From the NCBI RefSeq assembly GCF_011059135.1, contig NZ_JAALGD010000001.1, positions 248,001-312,000 on the forward strand: a DNA stretch of 64,000 bases, given 5' to 3'. The notes under the pieces are model-generated. The model was not told where the DNA came from, searched no databases, and saw only the letters and a program-made list of their open reading frames with translations. The first letter of the stretch is position 1. Every line of letters starts with the position of its first letter. A program made the translations under genes and the position numbers. Shown one piece after another: positions 51,786 through 60,075 of the stretch. Source of the DNA: Brevibacillus sp. SYP-B805. Its GTDB lineage: Bacteria; Bacillota; Bacilli; Brevibacillales; Brevibacillaceae.

Positions 51786-52103
51786 ATGCTGAAAACGCCG
51801 CTTGGGCGTCTGCGGGCCGCCGGTCTGATGGAGGGCATCTCGTATCTGGCCCTGCTTGGCATCGCCATGCCCTTGAAGTACTGGGCCGATCTTCCGGGTG
51901 CCGTCAAGATCGTCGGCTCTCTGCACGGCCTGTTTTTTATCCTTTACCTGTTCGCGCTTGCCCATGTGACCATCGCGCTGCGCTGGTCCATCGTGCGCGT
52001 GTTGGGAGCCTTCGTCGCTTCCTTGATTCCGTTCGGCACCCTGATCCTCGATGCCCGCTTGCGCCGCGAGCAGGAAGAGGATTCCAGCCGCCGCGCAGCA
52101 TAG
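51786..52103 (+). CDS. DUF3817 family membrane protein
   Basis: The 105-residue protein starts MLKTPLGRLRAAGLMEGISYLALLGIAMPLKY and has VGSLHGLFFILYLFALAHV, the DUF3817 motifs, with three hydrophobic segments and a charged tail. AGGAGG precedes ATG 51786. The function of the family is unknown. Confidence 0.88.
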   Translation: MLKTPLGRLRAAGLMEGISYLALLGIAMPLKYWADLPGAVKIVGSLHGLFFILYLFALAHVTIALRWSIVRVLGAFVASLIPFGTLILDARLRREQEEDSSRRAA

Positions 52104-52168
52104 TTCATGGCCCGCCCCAACGCACCCACAGGCTTGCTTTCGGGCGGGCGATCAAGGCGCATTGGCAT

Positions 52169-52393
52169 TCAGGGATGCGGATAAGATTCTTCCTCCAGAC
52201 GGATCAGTTCTTTTACAGCCTTGTACTGCCGCAGCCGCAAATGCGGAAACACGATCGCCAATTCCCCTTCCCGAAGCGGCAGTTCGTCGCCGGGAGCTTC
52301 AATCGCATAGGGAATCTCCATCGCGCCCAGCACCCGGCTGTAATCGGCGGCGTCATCCCAGTTCGTCACGAAATAAAAGGATTTGTTATCCAT
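52169..52393 (-). CDS. hypothetical 74-aa cytoplasmic protein
   Basis: From ATG 52393 (GGGAGG upstream) the product reads MDNKSFYFVTNWDDAADYSR followed by EIPYAIEAPGDELPLREGEL and a helical C-terminus ending RLEEESYPHP. It is acidic and compact, with no membrane segment. The frame is open to TTG 52411. The family is not recognised. Confidence 0.6.
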   Translation of the reverse strand: MDNKSFYFVTNWDDAADYSRVLGAMEIPYAIEAPGDELPLREGELAIVFPHLRLRQYKAVKELIRLEEESYPHP

Positions 52394-52591
52394 TCTCACC
52401 ACTCCTCCCAAGTAGTATGACCAGACGGGGCGGGAGACATGAACAGAAGCGGGGAGAACGGACCCGGACGGATGGCGGGAAGATGAAATTGGAATTCACA
52501 GAATTTTAACAATAAACTATACAAAAGAGGGGAGTCTAATGATATACTGGTTCTTGCAAGTGTGATTTTTTGGACATTTGGGGTGAGAGAG

Positions 52592-52717
52592 ATGAACCTT
52601 GTACTGACAGACAAAACATGCAAGGTATGTCAGGCAAAATTGACGGAATACGAAGAGAAGAACCATGACGGCCTATGCATGGAATGCTACAAGGAAGAAA
52701 AAGAGAAAAACCATTGA
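52592..52717 (+). CDS. 41-aa zinc-ribbon-like protein
   Basis: From ATG 52592 (GGTGAGAG upstream) the product is MNLVLTDKTCKVCQAKLTEY plus a second half with CMECYKEEKEKNH. Two C-x2-C knuckles 18 residues apart can bind one Zn. The charged tail suggests a nucleic-acid or protein-binding accessory peptide. Two strong terminators follow. It is a typical overlooked small gene. Confidence 0.75.
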   Translation: MNLVLTDKTCKVCQAKLTEYEEKNHDGLCMECYKEEKEKNH

Positions 52718-52739
52718 GACGAACCAAAAACGTCACGGC

Positions 52740-52771
52740 AAACGCTTCCGTTCATGATGACGGAGGCGTTT
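52740..52771 (+). terminator. first terminator after zinc-ribbon gene
   Basis: AAACGCTTCCGT pairs with ACGGAGGCGTTT around TCATGATG; the T-tract is short (CGTTT). Confidence 0.65.
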
Positions 52772-52781
52772 CGTTTGATGC

Positions 52782-52817
52782 GGCCAGCCGGTACAAAACG
52801 GGTTGGCCCTTTTTTAT
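52782..52817 (+). terminator. second terminator after zinc-ribbon gene
   Basis: GGCCAGCC pairs with GGTTGGCC around GGTACAAAAC, followed by CTTTTTTATTT. Confidence 0.75.
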
Positions 52818-52919
52818 TTCTCCCGGCCATTTCATTCAATAATTTTGAACCTTAGCATCATTTATTCAAATATGCAAATACTCCTCTCACAGGTACAATG
52901 AGTTTACAGGAGGGGGTAC

Positions 52920-53033
52920 TTGCATTGGCAGAGCTACCTCGGTCATTACCTGCTGCATCAAGGAGACCCCGGAAAAACGAGCGCCTTTCTGGTTAACCGG
53001 ACGATTGCAGACAAGACGCTCTCACACAAATAG
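52920..53033 (+). CDS. possible 37-aa ORF upstream of EamA transporter
   Basis: AGGAGGGGG is followed at good spacing by TTG 52920 and 37 codons (MHWQSYLGHYLLHQGDPGKT, then SAFLVNRTIADKTLSHK) to TAG 53033, 10 nt before the transporter start. A TACAAT -10-like element lies upstream at 52894. It could be a translated leader peptide. There is no homolog I know. Confidence 0.35.
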   Translation: MHWQSYLGHYLLHQGDPGKTSAFLVNRTIADKTLSHK

Positions 53034-53043
53034 GAAAGAAGGA

Positions 53044-53952
53044 ATGCTTGTGTCTCGTTCGCTATATTTCGTGCTGTTTTTGCTGAGCCTCATCTGGGGT
53101 GGTTCCTTTTTCTTTATCAAGGTGCTGCTGGGGGATTTTGGCCCGTGGACGATCGCTTTTCTTCGGTCTTCCTTCGGATTGGCGGCCATCGTGATCATTA
53201 TGCTGGTGATGAGGAAGCCGTTTGAACTGAAAAAAATTCCTTGGGTGCCGATGGCTGCGGTCGCTTTGGTCAATACGGCGATTCCCTGGGCATTCATCGG
53301 ATTCAGCGAGACGAGAATCACGAGCAGCATGGCATCCGTGTTGAACGCGACAACGCCGCTGTGGACGATGATTGTGGGAATGCTGTTCTTTCGGACGGTA
53401 ACGAACAGGATGCAATGGCTGGGCATGGGGATTGCTTTCATGGGGCTGATCGTGCTGTTGGGCGTAAATCCTGTTTCGATCATATCCGTGGATCTGTCGG
53501 GGTTCATCGGGATGCTGGCAGCCACCTTCTGCTACGCGGTTGGCTCTCAGCTGTCCAAACATCTGCTCAAGGGACTGTCGATGTATCAGATTACCTTTGG
53601 CACACTGCTCTGCTGCATGGTGGGCAGCGGCGTGGCTGCTTGTGCGATGGAGCCGCTCTCGCTTGCGCCGCTTGTCTCTCCGGTAAATATCGCCATGCTG
53701 ATTGGGTTGGGCGTATTTGGTTCGGGCGTCGCCTACATTCTCTTTTATTTCCTGATTCAAAAAGGGAGCCCTGAATTTGCCACCATGGTTACCTACCTGG
53801 TGCCGGCAACCGCCATATGCTGGGGATATCTCCTGCTGCATGAGACGATCGGATGGAAGCTGCTGGCGGGTCTGGCGCTCATTCTGGGAGGCGTATACCT
53901 GGCAGGCAAAAGTCACAACACGTCCCATGAAAAGCTGGAACGCCATGCATGA
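53044..53952 (+). CDS. DMT superfamily EamA transporter
   Basis: The 302-residue protein has ten helices in two EamA repeats: YFVLFLLSLIWGGSFFFIKVLLGDFGP opens the first, and GMLAATFCYAVGSQLSKHLLKG the second; LLLHETIGWKLLAGLALILGGVYLAG ends it. It probably exports a metabolite. The start could be ATG 53044 or GTG 53050. It is not similar enough to the exporter at 12.1 kb to suggest recent duplication. Confidence 0.88.
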   Translation: MLVSRSLYFVLFLLSLIWGGSFFFIKVLLGDFGPWTIAFLRSSFGLAAIVIIMLVMRKPFELKKIPWVPMAAVALVNTAIPWAFIGFSETRITSSMASVLNATTPLWTMIVGMLFFRTVTNRMQWLGMGIAFMGLIVLLGVNPVSIISVDLSGFIGMLAATFCYAVGSQLSKHLLKGLSMYQITFGTLLCCMVGSGVAACAMEPLSLAPLVSPVNIAMLIGLGVFGSGVAYILFYFLIQKGSPEFATMVTYLVPATAICWGYLLLHETIGWKLLAGLALILGGVYLAGKSHNTSHEKLERHA

Positions 53953-53964
53953 CGGCCAGCGCCT

Positions 53965-54013
53965 CGCCGGGTGGGGGGAGCGTTCGCTTTAAGTCGGCAG
54001 GGGTTTCTTTCAT
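53965..54013 (+). repeat. partial intergenic repeat element (copy 4)
   Basis: GCGTTCGCTTTAAGTCGGCAGGGGTTT resembles the right half of the 18.95 kb copy (GCGTT-x-G-x-TTTAAGTCGG...GGGG), and the ending GGGGTTTCTTTCATGA resembles the right end of the 24.1 kb copy (GGGGTTATTTCATGA). The left part is not clearly conserved. Confidence 0.35.
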
Positions 54014-54100
54014 GAACAAGAAGCGGCAGGAATTTTATAAAAATACAGGCAAATGGTGTATAATATCAGGTGATTCAAAAAACGAGTGGAGGTTTCCTGC

Positions 54101-55093
54101 ATGATGGCGTGGCCGCAAAAGCCGATGAGTGTGGGCCAGATCCTGGACCGCACCTTCAGCGTTTACCGCAAGCATTTTGGCAAGCTTTTTCTGTTAACCC
54201 TGATCTTGTTTGCTCCCTTGTACCTGATTCAGGAGGTAGCCTTGAATGATGCGGGCAATATGCCGTTTTGGCCGACGTTTGATACGGATGTGCCGTTTTC
54301 CGAGCGGTTCCTCGAATCATACAGCGAGTCCGGGGAGGAACCGAGCGTCGGGCTGCTGATCCTGTTTTTCGTCGTGGCTCTCCTCACGGGACTGGTCAGC
54401 ACGCCGATATCCATGGCGGCGGTTGTGTTCATGGTTCAGTCCGTCATGAGGGGAGAGACGGTTGAACTGGGAAAAGCCCTGAAGCAATCATTTCGCCGGT
54501 ATTGGCCGCTGTTGGGCAGCTGCCTGGTCTACGGTCTGATCGTGTTTTTGATGTGCATCGGCTTCTTCATGGTGCTGATGCTGGTTATCTTTGGGGTTGC
54601 TGCCATCGGATCAGGAGGCGATGAGAGCATTCAGCAGTTTTTTGCCAATCCCCTCTCCGCGCTCCTGGGGGGAGTCTCCGTTTTGCTCTTTTTCCTGGTG
54701 CTGCTCGTCCCCTTCTGTTATTTCCTGCTGCGCTGGGGCTTTTTCCTGCCGGCCGTGGCGGTGGAAAAGGTGGCGCCCGGTATCGACAAGAGCTGGAAGC
54801 TCACGAAAGGCAATTTTTGGCGCATTCTGGGCGTCTATCTGGTCATGATGACCATCGCCGTCGTATTCACCATGATGATTGAGCTGCTGGTTCTGGTATC
54901 GCTTGGGCAATCGATCCTGGGGCTGCTGGTGCAGAATCTTCTCACCCTCATGCTGATGCCGCTGTCATCGGTCGCCTATGCCGTCACCTTCTTCGATCTG
55001 CGCATCCGCACGGAAGGAACGGATCTGGAAGCGCTGCTGGCGGAACCGGCGAGGGAGCACGCGGCAGGGGAGCCGGAAGCGACCAATGAATAA
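54101..55093 (+). CDS. multi-pass membrane protein, first gene of MoxR/DUF58 cluster
   Basis: The 330-residue protein starts MMAWPQKPMSVGQILDRTFSVYRKHFGKLFLLTLILFAP, a pattern seen in DUF7847/GPDPase-membrane-domain-like proteins, and has six or seven hydrophobic segments. VEKVAPGIDKSWKLTKGNFWRILGVYL is a conserved interior loop of such proteins. GGAGG leads to ATG 54101. Its 3' end overlaps the DUF4129 gene. Confidence 0.8.
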   Translation: MMAWPQKPMSVGQILDRTFSVYRKHFGKLFLLTLILFAPLYLIQEVALNDAGNMPFWPTFDTDVPFSERFLESYSESGEEPSVGLLILFFVVALLTGLVSTPISMAAVVFMVQSVMRGETVELGKALKQSFRRYWPLLGSCLVYGLIVFLMCIGFFMVLMLVIFGVAAIGSGGDESIQQFFANPLSALLGGVSVLLFFLVLLVPFCYFLLRWGFFLPAVAVEKVAPGIDKSWKLTKGNFWRILGVYLVMMTIAVVFTMMIELLVLVSLGQSILGLLVQNLLTLMLMPLSSVAYAVTFFDLRIRTEGTDLEALLAEPAREHAAGEPEATNE

Positions 55094-55721
55094 TCCTGCC
55101 ACCATCACGGAAGAGAGACAGAAGCTGGAAGAGATTCTCTCCAGCGAGGAATTTGCCCGCTACCATCGGCAGGGGGGAAATCCACTGTCCGAACTGCTCG
55201 ACCGGTTTTTCGACTGGTTGAGCCGCCGGTTCGATTGGCCCGAGATGCCGAGTGGAACCAGCAGCGTCATTTCCTATGCGATCATCGGGGCGGGGATTAT
55301 CGCCCTGCTCCTGCTGATCATCTGGTTGTCCCGCCAGGCTGTCCGCGTGCAGAAACAGAAGGCTGTGCTGCCCGGGAACGTGGAGCCAAACGGCACGGTG
55401 GCGGATTATCTGGAGCGGGCCCGGCGCTTGGGCGACCAGGGCAACTGGAAGGAAGGCATCCGCCAGGCGTTTTTGGCGCTCCTTTTTTTTCTGCAGGAAA
55501 AGGAATGGATCCGGGTGGAAAAGTGGAAAACCAACTGGGAGTATCTGGATGAGCTGACGGACAGCAGCCCGGCGTGGGTTCCGTTTTTCCGCCGCCAGGC
55601 CCTGCTGTTTGAGCGGGTCTGGTATGGGAAGCGAATGGTCGATGAGGCCGGTTTCCGGGAGTACCTGGAGGCCACGGAGAAGATATTGCGCGGGGGGACA
55701 AGCGATGTATCGACGGAATAG
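55086..55721 (+). CDS. DUF4129 domain protein
   Basis: The 211-residue protein has an N-terminal soluble part, one membrane helix (SVISYAIIGAGIIALLLLIIWLS) and a C-terminal helical domain with IRQAFLALLFFLQEKEWIRVEKWKTNWEYLDEL and RQALLFERVWYGKRMVDE, the DUF4129 pattern. It overlaps the preceding and following genes by 8 and 17 bp. The family is nearly always found with MoxR-DUF58 modules. Confidence 0.85.
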   Translation: MNNPATITEERQKLEEILSSEEFARYHRQGGNPLSELLDRFFDWLSRRFDWPEMPSGTSSVISYAIIGAGIIALLLLIIWLSRQAVRVQKQKAVLPGNVEPNGTVADYLERARRLGDQGNWKEGIRQAFLALLFFLQEKEWIRVEKWKTNWEYLDELTDSSPAWVPFFRRQALLFERVWYGKRMVDEAGFREYLEATEKILRGGTSDVSTE

Positions 55722-56832
55722 CTGGCTGCTTGCCCTCATGGGAGCGATTCTGCTGTTTCTCGCATTGGGGTATGTGCTGGTGAAGCCGCAGGCGCCCAAC
55801 TATCCGCCGTACCTGTCCTTTTCGCCCGATGTGGATGGCGTGAAAGGAATCGTGCAGCTGCTGAAGGAGAACGGCAGGCCGGTGAAGGAGTGGCGGCAAT
55901 CGTGGCGGTTTCTGCCGCAGCAGGAGAAGCAGGCCCTGCTCGTGATTGAACCCGGAGGTCTGCAGCCCGGAGAGCGGAAAGCGATACAGGAATGGGTGGA
56001 GCAAGGCAACGATCTGCTGCTTTTCCAAAAGGTTCCGGAGGATTGGGATGACCTTCGTGTGCGGGAGGTCGACCAGCGCAAGCCGGGAGAAACACGGATC
56101 GAACAGGCCGACTTGCCGGAGGCTGCGGCGCTCACGGGATATGTGGATGCCGCGTACCGGCTTAGGGAGGCACCGGGAGTGACCGCGCTGCTGCGGGATG
56201 AACTGGGAATCCTGGCGGCCCGTAAGAAGCTGGGAAAAGGGAGCATCAGCGTGTTTCTGACGCCCGAATGGCTGACGAACGGGCAGATCCTGTCCCACTC
56301 CCATTTCGAGCTGCTCTGGCCCTATCTGCAGAAAAACTGGCAGGCCATCTGGTTCGACGAATACCATCATGGCATCGAGCAGCGGCCCGGGCTGTTGGCG
56401 GTCTATCCGGAGTGGCTGACCACGCTTGTCCTGCAGTTGGCCTTGGCCGCGCTGCTGTGGCTGTGGTGGAAAGGGAAGCGTTTTGGCCCGGTCTACACCC
56501 TGCGGGAATGGGTGGTGCGGCGCGGCGACGAGAGCCTGCTGGCGGTGGCCGGCTGGTATGAGCACCGGCGGTTGGCCAGGGAGGCCCTCCTGCATCAGGA
56601 ACGGTATCTGCGCCGGCTTCTCCAGGAACGGTGGGGGCTTCATCCGATGGCCTCCGACCGGGAGATTGCCGCCATGGCCAGGGCCAAGTGGACGGCAGCG
56701 GAAGCGGAGCGGCTGCTTCAGCTGCTGCAGCATCTGCAGGCAGTGAAAGAGGCAAGACGCTATACGCCGAAACAACTGCTGCAAGACAGCGCGCGCATCG
56801 ACGAGATGATCGCACGCATGGAGAAGGAGTGA
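55705..56832 (+). CDS. DUF4350 domain protein
   Basis: The 375-residue protein has an N-terminal helix (WLLALMGAILLFLALGYVLV). A GATase-like DUF4350 domain follows (DVDGVKGIVQLLKENGRPVKEWRQ, LLVIEPGGLQPGERKAIQEWVEQGNDLLLF), then a central helix (LVLQLALAALLWLWW) and a helical C-terminus. It is part of the membrane complex encoded with MoxR and DUF58 proteins. Its overlap with the DUF4129 gene indicates coupling. Confidence 0.85.
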   Translation: MYRRNSWLLALMGAILLFLALGYVLVKPQAPNYPPYLSFSPDVDGVKGIVQLLKENGRPVKEWRQSWRFLPQQEKQALLVIEPGGLQPGERKAIQEWVEQGNDLLLFQKVPEDWDDLRVREVDQRKPGETRIEQADLPEAAALTGYVDAAYRLREAPGVTALLRDELGILAARKKLGKGSISVFLTPEWLTNGQILSHSHFELLWPYLQKNWQAIWFDEYHHGIEQRPGLLAVYPEWLTTLVLQLALAALLWLWWKGKRFGPVYTLREWVVRRGDESLLAVAGWYEHRRLAREALLHQERYLRRLLQERWGLHPMASDREIAAMARAKWTAAEAERLLQLLQHLQAVKEARRYTPKQLLQDSARIDEMIARMEKE

Positions 56833-56837
56833 CAGAG

Positions 56838-57758
56838 ATGGAACAATTGCTGGTGGAGATGGAAAAGCATGTGCTTGGTCAGGGACGGAACATTCGCCTG
56901 CTCGTCACGGCGCTGCTTGCGGGCGGACACGTCCTGCTGGAGGGAGTGCCCGGCATCGGCAAGACCAAGATGGTGCGCACGCTGGCGGCGCTCATCGACG
57001 GCGAATACCGAAGGATCCAGTTTACCCCCGACCTGATGCCGAGCGATATTACCGGCAACGTGGTGTTTAACATGAAGCAGCAGGAGTTCGAGACGATCAA
57101 AGGGCCGGTCTTTGCCAACCTGCTGCTGGCGGATGAGATCAACCGCACCCCTCCGCGGACGCAGGCGGCCCTGCTGGAAGCCATGGAGGAAAGACAGGTG
57201 ACGATCCACGACAAAACCTATCCGCTGCCCGATCCGTTTTTTGTGATCGCCACCCAGAACCCGGTGGATTACGAAGGGACCTATCCGCTGCCCGAAGCAC
57301 AGCTGGACCGTTTTTTGTTCAAATTGAACCTTACCTATCCGAGTCATGAAGAGGAACGGAACGTGATGAAAGCGCACAGCCCGTTTTTTGCGGGAGAGGC
57401 GGAAATCCTGCAGCCGGTTCTGACGCTGCAGCAGCTGCGCGAGAAGCGGAGGCAGCTGGCGGATGTGGTGATCGACGACGCGATCATCGACTATATCACG
57501 ACGCTGATCCGGAAGACGAGAGAGACGAAGCGGCTGCAGCTGGGCGCAAGCACCCGTGCCGGCATCGCCATCATGATGGCCTCCAAGGCGTGGGCGCTGC
57601 TGGAAGGCAGGCAGTATGTAACCCCGGACGATGTGAAGGTGGTGGCGGGACCGGCGCTGCGGCACCGGCTGATCCTCGCGCCGCAGGTGGAATTGGAGGG
57701 GGGAACCAGTGACCACATCATCCAGGAAACGTTGGCCGCTGTTCCGGTTCCTCGCTGA
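56838..57758 (+). CDS. MoxR family AAA+ ATPase
   Basis: The 306-residue AAA+ protein has HVLLEGVPGIGKTKMVRTLA (Walker A), FTPDLMPSDITGN, LLADEINRTPPRTQAALLEAMEERQVT (Walker B and sensor region), ATQNPVDYEGTYPLPEAQLDRF and GASTRAGIAIM. MoxR ATPases act as chaperones that load or activate partner VWA proteins. ATG 56838 lies 5 nt after the DUF4350 stop. Its 3' end overlaps the DUF58 gene by 50 bp. Confidence 0.95.
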   Translation: MEQLLVEMEKHVLGQGRNIRLLVTALLAGGHVLLEGVPGIGKTKMVRTLAALIDGEYRRIQFTPDLMPSDITGNVVFNMKQQEFETIKGPVFANLLLADEINRTPPRTQAALLEAMEERQVTIHDKTYPLPDPFFVIATQNPVDYEGTYPLPEAQLDRFLFKLNLTYPSHEEERNVMKAHSPFFAGEAEILQPVLTLQQLREKRRQLADVVIDDAIIDYITTLIRKTRETKRLQLGASTRAGIAIMMASKAWALLEGRQYVTPDDVKVVAGPALRHRLILAPQVELEGGTSDHIIQETLAAVPVPR

Positions 57759-59079
57759 CAAACTGATCAGGGACGGCGTGCTGCCCACCCCGAGGCTGAT
57801 CCGCTGGGCGCTGTACGGGTCCGGGGTGATCGCGGCCGGCTGTTTTGCCGGTCTCGGCGCTTTTTTCCTGTGGACGGTAAACGGACTCCTGCTGCTTCTC
57901 AGCCTCATTGACTGGATCACCCTGCCGAAACGCAGACAGCTGGAAGTGATCCGCCATCTGCCGGAAGAGGCCGACATCCGTCAACCCTTTGAGGTGCGGA
58001 TCGAACTGCGCAATCGCAGCGGCCACCCCATCCGGTTTGCGGTGACGGATGATCTGCCGCTGTCGTTTGAACCGATCGAGCCGATCACCGGGCGGTCAGA
58101 GGGAGCGGGAACTTTCGTCACCTATGTCACGGCCGGCAGGGAACGGGGGAAATACCGTTTCTCCACACTGTACCTGCGCTATTCCGGCTGGCTCGGGCTG
58201 TGGCAGAAACAAGCGACCATCCCCGCCGAACAGGAGATCAAGATCCTGCCCGATCTCTCGGCCGTCAGGGGATACCTGTCGTCGCTGCAGGACAGCCTGG
58301 TGCTGGACGGGCAGCGCATCCACAAGCGGCGTGCTTCCGGCTCGGAGTTTCACGCGATCCGGGAGTACATGCCGGACGATGATCCCCGCCGCATCAACTG
58401 GCAGGCAACCGCGCGGACGGGGAAACTGATGACCAATCTGTATTGCCCCGAACGGGGGAAGATCGTCACCCTGCTTCTGGATTGCGGCCGGATGATGGGC
58501 GTCGAGCAGGACAACCGGACCAGGCTGGATCTGTCGCTGGAAGCCGGGCTGCTGCTGGCCGCGGTCGCTTTGCGGCAGGGGGATCAGGTGGCGGTCCTCG
58601 CCTATTCCAGCGGCATCAAGGTGTATGTGCCGCCGGGCAGAGGGCTTGCGCATCTGCAGACGATCATCGAGGCCGTCTATGATCTCCAGAGCGATTTCGC
58701 AGAGTCCAATCACGGCGTGGCGCTGACATTTCTGCACCGCAGCCTGAAGAAAAGAAGCCTGGTGGTGCTCTTTTCCGACATGGAGAGCTATCTGCTGGAG
58801 GATCAGCTTCAGGCGTATCTCATGCGGCTGCGCCGCAGCCATGTCCTGCTGCTGCTGTCACTGGAGGACCCGCTGCTGTTTGCCTGGAACCGGGTGAGCG
58901 TGACGGACAGCAAGCGGGCCTATATCAAGAGCATCGCGCGCAAAACGCTGCAGGAGCGGACAGCCTATCGGCAAAAAATGATCGGCCAGGGCATCCAGGT
59001 GCTGGACGTGCCGGCCGATCGTCTGGCGTTGACGGCGGTAAATGCCTATTTGGAGATGAAAGCAAGGGACGTCTTGTGA
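57709..59079 (+). CDS. DUF58 domain protein (VWA-like)
   Basis: The 456-residue protein has two N-terminal helices (about 33-66), a beta-rich region and the DUF58 motif SEFHAIREYMPDDDPRRINWQATARTGKLMTN. A VWA-like domain follows (VTLLLDCGRMMGVEQDNRTRLDLSLEAGLLLAAVALRQGDQVAVLAYSS, with Asp-x-Gly in place of the full MIDAS). It starts with GTG 57709 inside moxR. Its 3' end overlaps the convergent SpoIIM-like gene by 34 bp. Confidence 0.92.
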   Translation: MTTSSRKRWPLFRFLADKLIRDGVLPTPRLIRWALYGSGVIAAGCFAGLGAFFLWTVNGLLLLLSLIDWITLPKRRQLEVIRHLPEEADIRQPFEVRIELRNRSGHPIRFAVTDDLPLSFEPIEPITGRSEGAGTFVTYVTAGRERGKYRFSTLYLRYSGWLGLWQKQATIPAEQEIKILPDLSAVRGYLSSLQDSLVLDGQRIHKRRASGSEFHAIREYMPDDDPRRINWQATARTGKLMTNLYCPERGKIVTLLLDCGRMMGVEQDNRTRLDLSLEAGLLLAAVALRQGDQVAVLAYSSGIKVYVPPGRGLAHLQTIIEAVYDLQSDFAESNHGVALTFLHRSLKKRSLVVLFSDMESYLLEDQLQAYLMRLRRSHVLLLLSLEDPLLFAWNRVSVTDSKRAYIKSIARKTLQERTAYRQKMIGQGIQVLDVPADRLALTAVNAYLEMKARDVL

Positions 59080-60026
59080 GAGCCGCGCAGCAGACCGTAC
59101 AGGTAAGCGGCGAGCAGCAGCAGGAGGGTGAGGAGCGCCACGCCATACTTCGCCCAGAACGGCAGCGCGGACGGCGTGACATATCCCTCGATGATCCCGG
59201 CGACGACGAAAAGGGGCAGGGTGCCCAAAAGGAGTTGGGCCGACTCCTTGGCGGCGAGAAGCAGCTGAAATTTTCGCGAATACCGGCCCGGCACCAGCAT
59301 GCGGTACCCCATGTAGAGCCCGGCGCCGCCCGCGATAAAGATTGCGGTCAGCTCAATGACGCCGTGGGGCAGGATGTATGCCCAGAAGGCAGCGCTTTTG
59401 TCGGCCTGCCAAAACACGGCGGCGAGGGCGCCGATGATCAGCCCGTTGTACACCAGCAGATAAATGGTCCACGTGCCAAAGGTGATGCCGCTGACGAAGG
59501 CCAGCATGGCCACCTTGATGTTGTTGGTCATGATCATGGCCGAAACGATGGCGCTGTCCTGATCCGCATGCCCTTCGCCCAGCCTGGACGGATCGACGTT
59601 CTCCGCGATCTGGGGCGGCAGAATCACGTAGAGGTTGAGCGGATCGCTCATCACCGAGGCGAAGCCGAACAGGCCCCCCAGCAGGAAGAGGAGGCAGGCG
59701 ATCCCGATAAAGGGGAGGCGTGCGCGGATGAGCGCCGTAAAATACGTGTAAAAGAAGCGGGAGAGCTGATGGCCGCTGGCAAACTGCTTCTTGTACGTCA
59801 CGTTGTGCGCGCGTGCCACCAGTTGGTTCAGATATTGGGTGATGTCGTCCTGCGGGTGGTAGGTGCGCATGTAGGCAAGATGGGCGGACGCCTTCTTGTA
59901 CAGCAGGACGATCCGGTCGATCTCTTCTGCGCGGATTCGGTTCGGATGTTTGCGGAAGCGCTCCAGAAGCTGCTCCAGCTCGCTCCATGCCGCGCGGTTT
60001 TCTTTCAGAAACGAAGCGATTTCCAT
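59046..60026 (-). CDS. stage II sporulation protein M-like (DUF95) membrane protein
   Basis: The 326-residue protein has an N-terminal cytoplasmic helical domain (1-100: FLKENRAAWSELEQLLERFRKHP) and about six helices containing IMTNNIKVAMLAFVSGITFGTWTIYLLVYNGLIIGALA and ILPHGVIELTAIFIAGGAGL, the SpoIIM/DUF95 signature. It belongs to the MoxR-DUF58-RDD cluster but is on the opposite strand. It is the larger paralog type, not the SpoIIM of the DMP engulfment complex itself. Confidence 0.88.
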   Translation of the reverse strand: MEIASFLKENRAAWSELEQLLERFRKHPNRIRAEEIDRIVLLYKKASAHLAYMRTYHPQDDITQYLNQLVARAHNVTYKKQFASGHQLSRFFYTYFTALIRARLPFIGIACLLFLLGGLFGFASVMSDPLNLYVILPPQIAENVDPSRLGEGHADQDSAIVSAMIMTNNIKVAMLAFVSGITFGTWTIYLLVYNGLIIGALAAVFWQADKSAAFWAYILPHGVIELTAIFIAGGAGLYMGYRMLVPGRYSRKFQLLLAAKESAQLLLGTLPLFVVAGIIEGYVTPSALPFWAKYGVALLTLLLLLAAYLYGLLRGSHKTSLAFISK

Positions 60027-60075
60027 GCCAGGTCTCCTTTCAGGCCAACATCAATCAAGAAAGTGGGGGTATTGC

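Noticed and set aside
55318-56784. Long minus-strand frame opposite DUF4129/DUF4350 genes
   Set aside because: Shadow frame with low-complexity Pro/Arg composition; the plus-strand genes have domains and ribosome sites.
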